Source of the DNA: Melampsora larici-populina 98AG31
Lineage: Eukaryota; Basidiomycota; Pucciniomycetes; Pucciniales; Melampsoraceae
Assembly (NCBI RefSeq): GCF_000204055.1
Contig: NW_006768847.1
Coordinates: 32,466 to 59,443, forward strand
Length of the DNA stretch: 26,978 bases
Direction: 5' to 3'
In this document: positions 10,908-19,614 of the stretch, piece after piece
Numbering within the stretch: position 1 is the stretch's first letter
Layout: the number at the start of each line of letters is the position of its first letter
Made by a program: the position numbers and the translations under genes
The notes under the pieces: model-generated
Seen by the model: the letters and a program-made list of their open reading frames with translations, nothing else
Databases searched by the model: none
What the model was told of the DNA's origin: nothing

Positions 10908-11729
10908 AGGCTAATGCAACCATTAATCGTCAACAGTGGTTATACCACGGACTACTATTGGGACCAGTAAAACGCCAGGTTTGATGACTGAATCAGTCGT
11001 CCTACATATGAGTCGCAGCACCATAGGCTATGTTCTTCTCTCGCAAGATTTTGCTTCTAAAAAAGACTGGTTTTTTTTCTCTTGAAAGTCATTGTTCTTT
11101 CTCTTACGTTTGTTTACCCAAATATGAGAATCTTTACCCGTTGTTGTTCCTTGCTTAATCCGTTGTTTCGCGTCTTGTCCGGGGTGTGATCGGTTCTTTT
11201 TTTGCGTATGAAAGATATGGCTTAGTTCCTCAACTAACAGTCCCACGTGCCCCATGATTGAGTCAACCAGTTAGAAAAAAAAACCACCAGCAAAACTTTG
11301 CTCTGGGCCTTATCAACTTAGAATGAACTTGCGATTCTTATGCAATTGCATCGGGTGTCCCTCATCAAATCGGCAAAAAAAAACCTAACATCTTTCTGCA
11401 TTTCAGGGGCGGTGTGATTGACCGGTATCGAGATTGAACATCCTTTTGATGTCAAAGGATGTTCAATCTAATGATTGAATACACTTGTGTATTCAATCGT
11501 TTGGGAGGCACAGTTGGGGAAATCAAAAGCCATTGAATTCCCAAGGCGCATATGGCCTATCAGACTGCAGACAAATTAGACATAAACAAAGGCTCTCAGG
11601 AGGTCGCACACATATTTATAGAAAAAAAAAAACATCGATTTCGCACACAAGAGTTTTTTAGAGGAAAAACAAAGAAAATGGGCAATTGCCCTTTGGGAGA
11701 CGGGGTTTTTGATGGCTGGGGTTACTTGA
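10908..11729. other. Intergenic region between the convergent transposase and accessory genes
   Basis: No supported coding sequence. It is the shared 3' flank of two convergent genes and has several T- and A-runs. Its main feature is the hairpin pair at 11431-11498. A short palindrome GACTGAATCAGTC lies at 986-998 of the 10-kb block (10986-10998). A minus-strand frame of 75 codons at 11028-11255 is charged low-complexity sequence without support. Confidence 0.5.
11431..11498. repeat. Two adjacent perfect hairpins between convergent genes
   Basis: Hairpin 1 has a 16-bp stem without mismatch: AGATTGAACATCCTTT (11431-11446) pairs with 11454-11469 across a 7-nt loop. Hairpin 2 has a 12-bp stem: GATTGAATACAC (11473-11484) pairs with 11487-11498 across a TT loop. 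Only 3 nt separate them, and both arms begin with a GATTGAA motif. They could end transcription of both converging genes or be remnants of small foldback insertions. Confidence 0.8.
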
Positions 11730-13936
11730 TTAACAGCCGCCTGAACGACTAGGTCCAGCGCGAGGAGCAGAGTAAGGGATGCGACTGGGACCAGCTTGAG
11801 GTGCAGTAGGAGTGGATTGGCTGGTTTCGGCGAAACGGCGAGTCTTTGAGTTGTTAGAAACTTTGCAAGGGGTCGCGGTGGCGAAGGGGGCGAATTCCTT
11901 CTTGAGATGTTGGTAGAACATACGACTTTGCGCAAATAGCTTCATAGCCATCCCCCAAGTGATTCCTAACTTCAATAGGTCGCGGATGTCCATCAAATCA
12001 GGGAATAAGAATTGATTGAAATTCTCGATGTGGTGATCGCCTAACAACTCGGCCAGTTCGGCAACAAAGTAAGGGGCTACCCCAGCGTAATCTAAGAACT
12101 CTTCCAGAGTGCAGTATTTCTTGAGTTCCTCGAGTTCCTCACGATTAACTCGTATATGATACCCCTGGCATTCGGAGTATCCGCCGGGTTTATCGAGATG
12201 GAAAACGTCAAAGTCGGGGCCTTTGAGCCTTTTGGCAGAGGGTGGCGGAGCCGCTGTTGACAGTGGTCTTTTGACGTCCGTCCACTCGAATCCTTTGAGA
12301 TACATTGGGGGGTTTTCTAAATCCACACCCGCTTTTGACTCGGCCTGAAGAGATACACCATCAGCAATTGTATCAAGGTTAAGGAGATATAGATAGGATC
12401 TCACCATCTCTTGAGCCCATTTGTGCAAGTGCTCATAGTTCATCTGCATAAATTTGGAAGCTTCATTCGGTTTATACACACGCCATCCCTCGCGACTGTG
12501 GTTGTCGAGGCTACCATATTCTTTAATGATGGCTTCAAGGTTGACTTGGATAGGGTCGAGAGGAATTGCATTGGTGAGTTGAGACGAAGTGAGCGGAACG
12601 TTGTTCATGGCACTCATAGCTTTGAGCCTGGTTTGTGCCATCGCAATCTTCTGCAAAAGAGGTAAAAATTCAGTGATAAAGAAAATATGAACCCCAGCAG
12701 AACAGGTACTTACAGTGTCGGCCATTTTTGCTGATTTGGCTGGATCGGCCATAGAAATCGTGATTCCGGCCTCCTTCAATGGCGCAAGCTGCATTCCCGC
12801 AAAGAAGTCTTGGGCATCCTGATTGGAGACGAGTTTCCGACCCTTGCTCCGACTGAAGACGTCGTGTTGATTGATATAAGCGCTGATGATTACAGAGCCA
12901 CTAGCGTCCGCTAATTTAAAGATTGCACCGTTCCCACCAGGGGGAGCATCTTGGTCAATGGTATCAGCCACGGTGAGAAGGATTTGTTTCAGGGCAACAA
13001 AATCGTTGTTGTTGATGTCGATGATTTTCGTGGTTGGCTCAATCCTATACGCCATCCATTTCCCGACACTGTTTTTCAATTTTTGGACGGAGGTTTTGAG
13101 GGGATTGACACCTTTTTCAGTGTACATCAAATGAGAAAGCTTGACATTATAAGATCCCATGACGTTCACTTCCACCATCGGGCCTGTATACATCATGTGG
13201 GTAGTTAGATGGTAGAAGTCAGACGGGTGAAAAGATCAAGACTGACCTTTGCCTTTGTCGGTTGATTGAATCACAAGATCGTCAGAGTCGTTGGAAGCCT
13301 GAGAACCGACTGGCATCGTATTTTCTTTGTGACGGGATTGTGTTGGCGTAGCAAGATCTGAACGCATGGTGGCTTCAAAAATCCACACAGAGGAGCTTTT
13401 GACAGGGTAATTCCAGTCAAAATCGTCAAGCTCGTCCAGCTCATCACCGCTATCCATGTCGAGATGAATGGTATTGGGCTGGGCGACGCTGGTAACAACA
13501 GGACTCGCTGATTTCGGAGTCCAACCTGCTTGAGTGACATGGCCTAAGTTTGCCATGGTCACACTGCTGGCGTATCGGTTGGCCCCAGGGTGAACGTAAG
13601 GCCTACAACAATCACCGCACAGATCAGTCATAGTGTCAAAGTCAAACAAAACATCAAAAAGAAACCAATCTCACCTCTTCAACACTTCGCTGTAACTCGC
13701 AGGAGTCGCCAATGGCGCCGTTTGGTGGCCTAAGGAGCTGAACACCATGTTGCCTGAGACACCATGACCGCTAGGATGCACAAGAGGGCTAGAAAAAAAC
13801 AACCAAAGAATTAGAAAAAGAATTTTCATCCACCAAGAGACAAAAAAAAACCATACCCCAATAAGGGTCCATTGTAGTCGATACCAGATGGCTTCATGAT
13901 GTTGTTGGCGAGGAAAGAAGCGTCTTGAGATGACAT
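11730..13936 (-). CDS. Accessory protein of unknown function with SAM-like C-terminal segment
   Basis: Five exons on the minus strand: 13936-13857, 13788-13675, 13602-13247, 13183-12714 and 12650-11730. All four introns (68, 72, 63, 63 nt) have GT...AG ends. The spliced length is 1941 nt, 646 residues plus stop. The start MSSQDASFLANNIM lies just inside the right inverted arm. Residues near 120-150 are acidic (MDSGDELDELDDFDW). The middle (YTEKGVNPLKTSVQKLKNSV, then WMAYRIEPTTKIIDINNND) matches nothing I recognise. About residues 520-590 (CTLEEFLDYAGV, then FPDLMDIRDLLKLGITWGMA) resemble a sterile alpha motif, a protein-interaction fold. A Ser/Pro/Arg-rich tail ends in GGC. There is no signal peptide or membrane segment. 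Being in one element with a transposase, it may help transposition or be a passenger; both are inference. Confidence 0.75.
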
Positions 13937-14290
13937 TGTAGAGATTTTCAGACGTATTTGATGAAATGAAAGGGTTTTTAAAAACGGGAGATGTGGTCGA
14001 TTTGAAATGAGACGAATACGAGTTTTTTTGATGAAAGAAATCTTTGATTGAACCAGGGGAAGAAAGTCGACTTGAGGGATGCGTTTGACCCCATCGAAAT
14101 TGACCAATTGTAGCTGAGGGTGTGGTTCGTTTGGATTGGCACCAGAATTCATGGTGACAAGACAAATTCATGCAAGGTTGAGGTCGAGGTCGAGGGCATG
14201 CTGCAGCTGTTGTAGCCAGCTTTGCCTAGCTTCTTTCCGGTAAAGCAACCCGGTTGTGTACAGCGGATTTCCGGCCGCTCGACCCGGGCC
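13937..14290 (-). promoter_or_regulatory. Right inverted arm: promoter and 5' UTR of the accessory gene
   Basis: Inverted, diverged partner of 9605-9831. Read on the minus strand it has GAGCGGCCGG, TCGACCTCGACC, GCATGAATTT and the TGGGGTCAAACGCATCCCTC block before the ATG at 13936. It also contains an upstream ATG (minus strand, 14152) that opens a different frame over 108 codons through the UTR; I do not take that as the gene start. Confidence 0.45.
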
Positions 14291-15149
14291 CGGTTGACAT
14301 GGCGCACGTTCTTCTAGGACTTTTGAAAACTTGCGATGTGGCAACCTTTTCCGGTTTGACTGTAATTTAGATACAACTGATACAGAGCTATAGTGAAATC
14401 ATAGTTTTTCATTATGTACGCGCCTTTTTGCTGCTTCAAAACTTTGAAGCCCTATGAGGGAGGCCCCCTCCAAATACAAAGTCTAACTTTGTGATTGCAA
14501 TACATTGTTGTATTGCTTGTGTTGTACACCCACTTCGGTAAAAAAAGTTGCATTAATAATCTAATGCAACTTTTACATCACGGTGAGAAAAATTCTCACC
14601 GTGTATGTATATGTAAAATCACACAAGAGTTTGATTGCTGGAGACGTTTGGTAACCAGATAGAAAGTGACATGCAATCAACTTCTCAAGACCATCGATTA
14701 CAATGATGTCTGTTACGAGTTGGTAAACAAGATCATTGGCTTCATCAAGTTCAATGATCAACGAAATCTCACTCTCCAATCATCACTCTCAACTTATCAT
14801 TGTACCAGCTCTCGCTTGTAAACTTCAGTTCTTTTATGAACATTTTAAACTTTTGAACGTGATGATTGCGATGAAATTTGAATTCAATAAGTTTCAATGA
14901 AAAATGGAAAACAGTTAAGATGAAAAGTTGAATCACAAAAAGTTAGGTTGGATGGTCAAGAAGCAGATAGTTGATGAGTTTGACAGGTTTTGAATTTGGA
15001 AAGTTCGAGAGTGATTGAGGTTGAGGTGAGGATGAGATGATGTTGGTTGTGATAAGCGATAAAAAACGGACAAGTACGAGAAAATCAAGTAATACGTTGA
15101 TCAGAAGAGAGTGATGCAAGAGGTCGCAGTTGCATTCATTTGAAAATTA
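14291..15149. other. Non-coding region right of the two-gene element
   Basis: It holds the hairpin array at 14433-14603. The rest (14610-15149) is AT-rich. A 68-codon minus-strand frame (14779-14573) overlaps the last hairpins and has no recognisable domain. Nothing else supportable was seen. Confidence 0.4.
14433..14603. repeat. Array of six consecutive hairpins
   Basis: In order: GCTTCAAA with TTTGAAGC (14433-14450, loop AC); GGAGG with CCTCC (14459-14471); ACAAAGT with ACTTTGT (14476-14492); GCAATACA with TGTATTGC (14497-14516); AAAAGTTGCATTA with TAATGCAACTTTT (14543-14574, 13-bp stem); CACGGTGAGAA with TTCTCACCGTG (14579-14603, 11-bp stem, loop AAA). All stems are perfect, loops are 2-6 nt, and spacers are 4-26 nt. 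The stems are unrelated in sequence, so duplication of one hairpin does not explain the array. Confidence 0.8.
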
Positions 15150-15440
15150 TGGTGTTCAAACATGCGCAAGAAATTTGCAAGTTGCGAGAAAGTTCTGTGC
15201 AAGTTCTTTTAAACATCTTGCATAGAACTTGCACAAAACTTGCAGACTTAAGAAAGTTATGTGTGAACCTGGGCTTCCCCGCTTTGAGGACTCAGTTTGC
15301 CCTTGATGAGAAAGGGTAAATACATACAGCACGGGGTTGTGAAAAAATCAATTAAGCAAGATCCGTGCAAGATTTCTTGCACGGATCTTGCACGGATCTT
15401 GCACATCGGTTTTGCAAATTTCTTGCACATTTGAACACCA
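15150..15440. mobile_element. 291-bp MITE with TA target duplication
   Basis: The left end TGGTGTTCAAACATGCGCAA and the right end (reverse complement TGGTGTTCAAATGTGCAAGA) form a terminal inverted repeat of about 31 bp that includes AAGAAATTTGCAA. TA flanks both sides (15148-15149 and 15441-15442). It has no coding capacity. Inside are GTGCAAGTTCT (15197-15207) pairing with 15224-15234, and a 17-bp perfect stem at 15356-15391. It is probably mobilised by a Tc1/mariner-type transposase supplied in trans. Confidence 0.75.
15356..15391. repeat. 17-bp perfect hairpin inside the MITE
   Basis: GCAAGATCCGTGCAAGA pairs completely with 15375-15391 across a TT loop. A further copy of the CACGGATCTTGCAC part follows at once, so the hairpin arms belong to a local direct and inverted repeat. 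Confidence 0.8.
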
Positions 15441-15886
15441 TAAATGTTCGACTTTTAGTCGTTTTCAAGAATGCTCACAATTTTTGCACATATGTGCAGA
15501 AATCCGTGTATCTCTTTTGTTGCATTTTTGTTTACCGAACGAGATTTTTGGGTGACATATGCGACCAAAAATCAGTGCAGCTTTTTGGTGGTGCGCAGTC
15601 GGTCGCCCACGCACCTGTGTCACAATAAATGCATGGACTCAACCCGAAGAAAAAGTGAGCAATCATTTCGGCTTGTATCCGAAAGTTTGCAGACAGATGC
15701 ATCCCAGATGCACAGAGACATCTGCTCAACCTTTATAAACACCAAGTCAAAGTCCTCTACCACACCAAACAAGTATGTAAACATTGCTCAGACAGTCTCA
15801 GGAGCACTCTAGAGTACATATGGACTTTTTTACTACAATTCCAGAGGTTTGCCCTTTTCACATACTCAGAGGGATTTATAGGCGTC
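15441..15886. other. Non-coding spacer between the MITE and the palindrome array
   Basis: No gene supported. Overlapping plus-strand frames of 87 and 113 codons lack an identifiable domain. Isolated half-motifs of the adjacent array occur near 15692-15726 (CAGATGCATC, CCAGATGCAC, ACATCTG). Confidence 0.4.
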
Positions 15887-16567
15887 CAGATGAATCTGAC
15901 ATGGCTACACATTGTGATTCAGACTGTCCCCGCGTGCACAATCAGATCAATCTGACTGTCCAGAGCACATGATGCTCTCAATGATATGGACGTACCCACT
16001 CAGATGCATCTGAGTCAGAAGAATCTGAAACCTCCCCGTCAAAATTCACTCCCCCCAGATTCAGATCAATCTGACTTTTCACAGTACAACATGTTCTCAA
16101 TCATGATAGCCAGACCTTCTGATTGACGTACCCAGATGCATCTGGTTATGCTAACCGGACAAGAATCAGATCAGTCTGCCTTGTCCAGCTCTAGTCATGC
16201 GGCACTAGGATACCCAGATGCATCTGGTTGCCTGAATCAGCCAGATCTTCCAGTCAACATATCCAGATGCATCTGGCTCAGATAAATTCAACACTTGCAC
16301 ACCAAGATTCCCTCACTCCCAGATTCAGATCAATCTGACTATCTGCCTTGTCCAGCTCTAGTCATGCGGCACTAGGATACTCAGATGCATCTGGTTGCCT
16401 GAATCAGCCAGATCTTCCAGTCAACATATCCAGATGCATCTGGCTCAGATAAATTCAACACTTGCACACCAAGATTCCCTCACTCCCAGATTCAGATCAA
16501 TCTGACTATTCAGAGAACATGTACCTGATAGCTGGACTTTCTGATTGACATACCCAGATGCATCTGG
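15887..16567. repeat. Array of 14-bp palindromes, left of the broken HMG-like gene
   Basis: Thirteen copies of a YCAGATNNATCTGR motif begin at 15886, 15942, 15999, 16061, 16132, 16166, 16214, 16263, 16325, 16381, 16430, 16492 and 16554. Two versions are mixed: CCAGATGCATCTGG (perfect palindrome) and TCAGATCAATCTGA. The copy at 15998-16015 is an 18-bp perfect palindrome. Spacing is mostly 48-62 bp. The array lies 3' of the minus-strand gene that ends at 16843. Such arrays are typical of protein-binding sites, for example the subterminal repeats of DNA transposons. Confidence 0.85.
16176..16509 (+). repeat. 167-bp tandem duplication within the palindrome array
   Basis: 16176-16342 and 16343-16509 are nearly identical. 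The only difference I see is C versus T at the start of one palindrome (16214 against 16381). Each unit contains three palindromes, so a recent duplication enlarged the array. Confidence 0.9.
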
Positions 16568-16842
16568 TTACGCCGGCCAAGAAATATCCATCCACTCATG
16601 TCGTCCACATCGCTCACATCACAATCCCATTAGTATATCACCATTGGACGTTCTCACTTCTGAAGGGCTATCTGGCGCCAAAGTTTGTTAAACAGAAATC
16701 AATTCCAATTGAAAACGGGTAGGCCAGGCACTGCGGCTACAAGAGAAAGTAGAAACAAAAAATAGAAGAAGAGATAGAGGGCTGGCAGATAAATTTGAAA
16801 AAGAGTTAAAAAAAACTAGAAAACAAAACAAATTTTGATCAA

Positions 16843-18887
16843 CTATTCTTTGTCGTTGTCATCATCCTCAATCTCAATCTCATCACCCTCCATTGATCCA
16901 TCATCATCATCATCATCTAAATCGTCATCTAAATCATCATCATCCTCATCTAAATCAACTTCTTGATCTTCATCTTCGCTATATTCGGTGTCTTCTTCCT
17001 CATCTCCGTCAACAAATTCAGCCGACTTTATTTTCTTCTTACGCTTTCCATCCTTGGTTTTGTTAGTTTTTGATTGAATGGATTTCGATTTCTTGGATGC
17101 AATAGATTTTGAATTCTCGGATGCTGCCAACGGTTCTAACCTAAAATGCTCACTATTCAAGTCATCAAGCCATTCCTGTCGATGAACCTTGGTCATTGCC
17201 TTGTGACCAACTCTCAAGTCATCCTCACTGAGTTTGGACCCAGGCGCTTGCACAATTTTAACCGGAATATTGCGCTTGATAAGACCTTCAATTGGATCAC
17301 CGGTGAGAGGAAATTGTTTACCTCTAGTCGGGCTGTATCCCAGTACGTCAACTACAAATAAAGGAGACATTGCATATCAGCAAAATTGAAAGTACAAATA
17401 TTTAGGTCAAAGTTGGACATACCAAGTCTTTCATTCAAAAGGTTTGCCAGTTGGGTCTTCAGCAGATCACTCGGTTGCACCTTACTGGAAATGGTTCCAG
17501 TAGGTATCTTCTTTTTTTTTGATTGGCTAGCCTTAGAAATCGCGTTGATCATCGACTAGCCCTGAGCCACTGTTGCAAATACAGGAGTGAGGCCGATTTC
17601 GCGATCAGCCCAATTGGTGACAGCAGGTATTGCTGAGTATTCTCTGGACCATCCAGGACCAGAGTTTTTGCTTGGCGTGTGAGCGCTTGAAGCCAGGAAA
17701 ATGTATTTGAACTTCAAGCGCTCGCCATCGCGGGCAATCTAGGAAAAAACGAAGTAATTAAGATTGGATGCCAATGATGAGATGGATGAAGCAAGGTGTA
17801 AAATAAGTGAAGGACTTACAATTTTTGCGAGATGACAAACACGCTGCAAAGACCGTCCATTGAGATCCTTGTCCGCCGGTAGTCTTCCTTCCTTCCTCAA
17901 GACTTTCTCGTGTGCGACAAGCTCTTCATAAATTGGGCAATACTTTTCCTCGTCCTCCGGACTAAGTAAAGGAAAAGTAGGGGTGTTTGATTCGTCGTTG
18001 GCCGGGTTGTCAAGATCGGGAATACCAGCCAACACAAAGAAGTGGGTACGATTAAAAAAACGACGTTCTTCGGGACCATAAGTTCTCCAGATTCTACCAG
18101 CTTCTTTGTTCCTAATCTTCAATGTGTCACCACCACCTCCTTTCTTAGGCACTATTAAAATGAACAACACAGTAACATTTGTTAAGTAATGAATGGCACA
18201 ATAGGTCCAAATTTACGTACTTTTGAGCGCGATCACCGCTTTAGAATAAGCCAAAAACCTGAGGTAGTTATCGCGAGGGCGTGTGGGACTGCCTTCGCCA
18301 CTGATGATCGAATGAATATTGTAAGCATCTAAACAAGACAAGTTTGAAAAGCAGAGACTTAGATGTTACTTACAGTTCTTCCTCGAGTGTACTATGTTTG
18401 ATTTTCCCGATCGCAGCCAGGAACAACTTGGTCTTCTGATATTGGAGCTTTGCAAGTCTAGCCTCAGCAAGGATGTTGACCGGAATACAAGATACAGTCT
18501 TGGTTCGAGCATCAACGACTCCTTGAAGGCGTGTCATGGGCCACGCTTTTCCATGTTGGCAATGATTCTCAAGAGTGATGGTCGAGTCAAAGATCTCGAC
18601 ATCTTCGGCAGGTGGCGTGGTGGGCGGAGCGCGATTTGCAACAGTCCCACCAACTGGGGAATCGGGTCCAGGTGCTGCTGGAGAATCCGGCTGGGGTAAC
18701 GGTGGGGGTAACTGAGCTGGCTGAGTTTCAGGTTGATTGTTTTGCTTTGAGTCTGGCCCCGTTTTACGTTTCTTCTGGTTTCAAGAGTTTCCTTTGGATT
18801 CATTTGCACGTTTTGGGGCCGGCTGTGATTGCGAATTGGTTTCCGTGGGGTCTTGCTGCGCAGTGGAAGCTGAAACCCTAGAGCGTG
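16843..18887 (-). pseudogene. Main body of a broken five-exon gene: HMG-box-like protein with acidic tail
   Basis: Minus-strand exons: 18882-18374 (continuing exon 1), 18300-18221, 18151-17820, 17738-17423 and 17351-16843. Introns of 73, 69, 81 and 71 nt are all GT...AG. With the first 15 nt at 25205-25191 the spliced length is 1761 nt, exactly 587 codons. The N-terminus is basic and Pro-rich. About residues 182-236 (TRPRDNYLRFLAYSKAVIAL, IRNKEAGRIW, GPEERRFF) look like an HMG-box DNA-binding fold. A Lys-rich region and a Asp/Glu tail of about 50 residues close the protein, as in many HMG proteins. Defects: the Gypsy-2 insertion after codon 5, TGA at codon 39 (18783-18781) and TAG at codon 373 (17558-17556). 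Both stops fit C-to-T changes. The frame and splice sites are otherwise intact. The HMG assignment is tentative. Confidence 0.75.
18883..18887. repeat. Gypsy-2 target site duplication, left copy
   Basis: GCGTG, repeated at 25191-25195. Five bp is the usual length for Ty3/gypsy integrases. Confidence 0.93.
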
Positions 18888-19118
18888 TGTAAGATCCTCG
18901 AAAGGATCTTCACTAAGGTTGGCTCTGACGGGAACAAGGTTCCAAAGTTAATCTAAAAACCCAACTATGTATTCCGAAATCCGACAACTAGCTCCATCCG
19001 AAGGGTATTCGGTGCAGAAAGGATCTTCATGGAGCTAGGGCGTTTGTGAGTACAAGTAATCCGGCGCCCTCTCTAAGTCCATATGTCTAACCCATAAGTC
19101 TACATGTAACACCTTACA
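18888..19118 (-). repeat. Gypsy-2 3' LTR (231 bp)
   Basis: Starts TGTAAG and ends CTTACA, a perfect 6-bp terminal inverted repeat. I see no difference from 24960-25190. It contains a small stem GATCCT/AGGATC near its left end and the TTAATCTAAAAAC block (18948-18960) complementary to the primer site. Confidence 0.97.
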
Positions 19119-19130
19119 TCCCTCCCCTCC
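19119..19130 (-). promoter_or_regulatory. Gypsy-2 polypurine tract
   Basis: The minus strand reads GGAGGGGAGGGA directly against the 3' LTR, the usual place and composition for the plus-strand DNA primer. Confidence 0.88.
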
Positions 19131-19614
19131 TAAGAAAAAGAATTTTGAAAAATAAATAAAAATCAACTGAAAAAAAAGAAAAAAAAATGGCATAACTCGC
19201 CCCAAAAAATTGACCATGACTCGTCCCTAGTGCAATTAGAAAGAAAACTAAAAAAAATTGAAAATGTATCGCAACCTGAAAATTAAAATTCGAAAAAGGA
19301 AAAGAAAAAATTGAAAAGCACCCAGAAAACAAAAAAAGGACCTGATATTTTTCCACCTATATTGCTCCTTGATGAATATCTTTGAAGTAATTGAATAATT
19401 AAAATATTGAAGTCTTGATGTAATTAAATAATGAAAATCTTGAAGTCTTGATCTTAATCTCGTAATTTGTTCTTCGTTTATATGCTTCGTATCTATCGTG
19501 GAGAGGAAACAAGCCAGACGCCCGGTTCGGTGCTCACATGTGTGGCCAAGGTAATGTTTTATACACAATTTGATTTGGCGTAGTTGCCCGGCGGTGCATA
19601 CTTATGGGAGGAAC
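19131..19614 (-). other. Gypsy-2 3' non-coding region
   Basis: A-rich (plus strand) DNA between the gag-pol stop and the polypurine tract. I looked for a frame-shifted chromodomain and found none. Three overlapping minus-strand frames (60-106 codons) are low-complexity Phe/Leu-rich translations of the A/T runs. A GTAAGT (minus strand 19618-19613) overlaps the stop codon and could serve as a splice donor. Confidence 0.6.

Larger units (their letters stand above)
9600..14290. mobile_element. Probable two-gene DD34E DNA transposon with diverged inverted arms
   Basis: A transposase (+) and a SAM-like accessory gene (-) converge toward 11.0-11.7 kb. The sequence before each start codon is an inverted, diverged copy of the other. 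In order, both arms have GAGCGGCCGG, TCGACCTCGACC, GCATG followed by AAATTT/AATTTG, TGGGGTC.AACGC.TCCCTC, ATCAAA.ATTTCT, and AAAAAC.CGTATTC. This collinearity over about 250-350 bp indicates one element. Exact termini and the target duplication were not found. Coordinates mark the outermost shared block; the left end may have been altered when Gypsy-1 inserted nearby. Confidence 0.6.

Noticed and set aside
11028..11255. 75-codon minus-strand frame between the convergent genes
   Set aside because: Low-complexity Lys/Gln-rich, no splice or homology support.
13826..14152. 108-codon minus-strand frame overlapping the accessory gene's start
   Set aside because: Read in another frame through the 5' UTR, exon 1 and intron; the ATG at 13936 gives the only model that stays in frame through five exons.
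14573..14779. 68-codon minus-strand frame
   Set aside because: Its end is made of hairpin sequence and no domain is recognisable. It could be an exon of a lost gene but cannot be supported.
15365..15972. Plus-strand frames of 62-113 codons after the MITE
   Set aside because: They overlap each other, start inside the MITE or run into the palindrome array, and show no domain.
15887..16567. CRISPR-like reading of the regularly spaced short repeats
   Set aside because: Repeats are only 14 bp, vary between copies, and include duplicated spacers; the context is eukaryotic transposon DNA.
18394..18881. Plus-strand frames opposite exon 1 of the HMG-like gene
   Set aside because: Shadows of the minus-strand exon, whose frame, splice sites and total length are mutually consistent.
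19035..19568. Phe/Leu-rich minus-strand frames next to the Gypsy-2 3' LTR
   Set aside because: Translations of A/T runs in the element's 3' non-coding region. I looked for a chromodomain there and found none.
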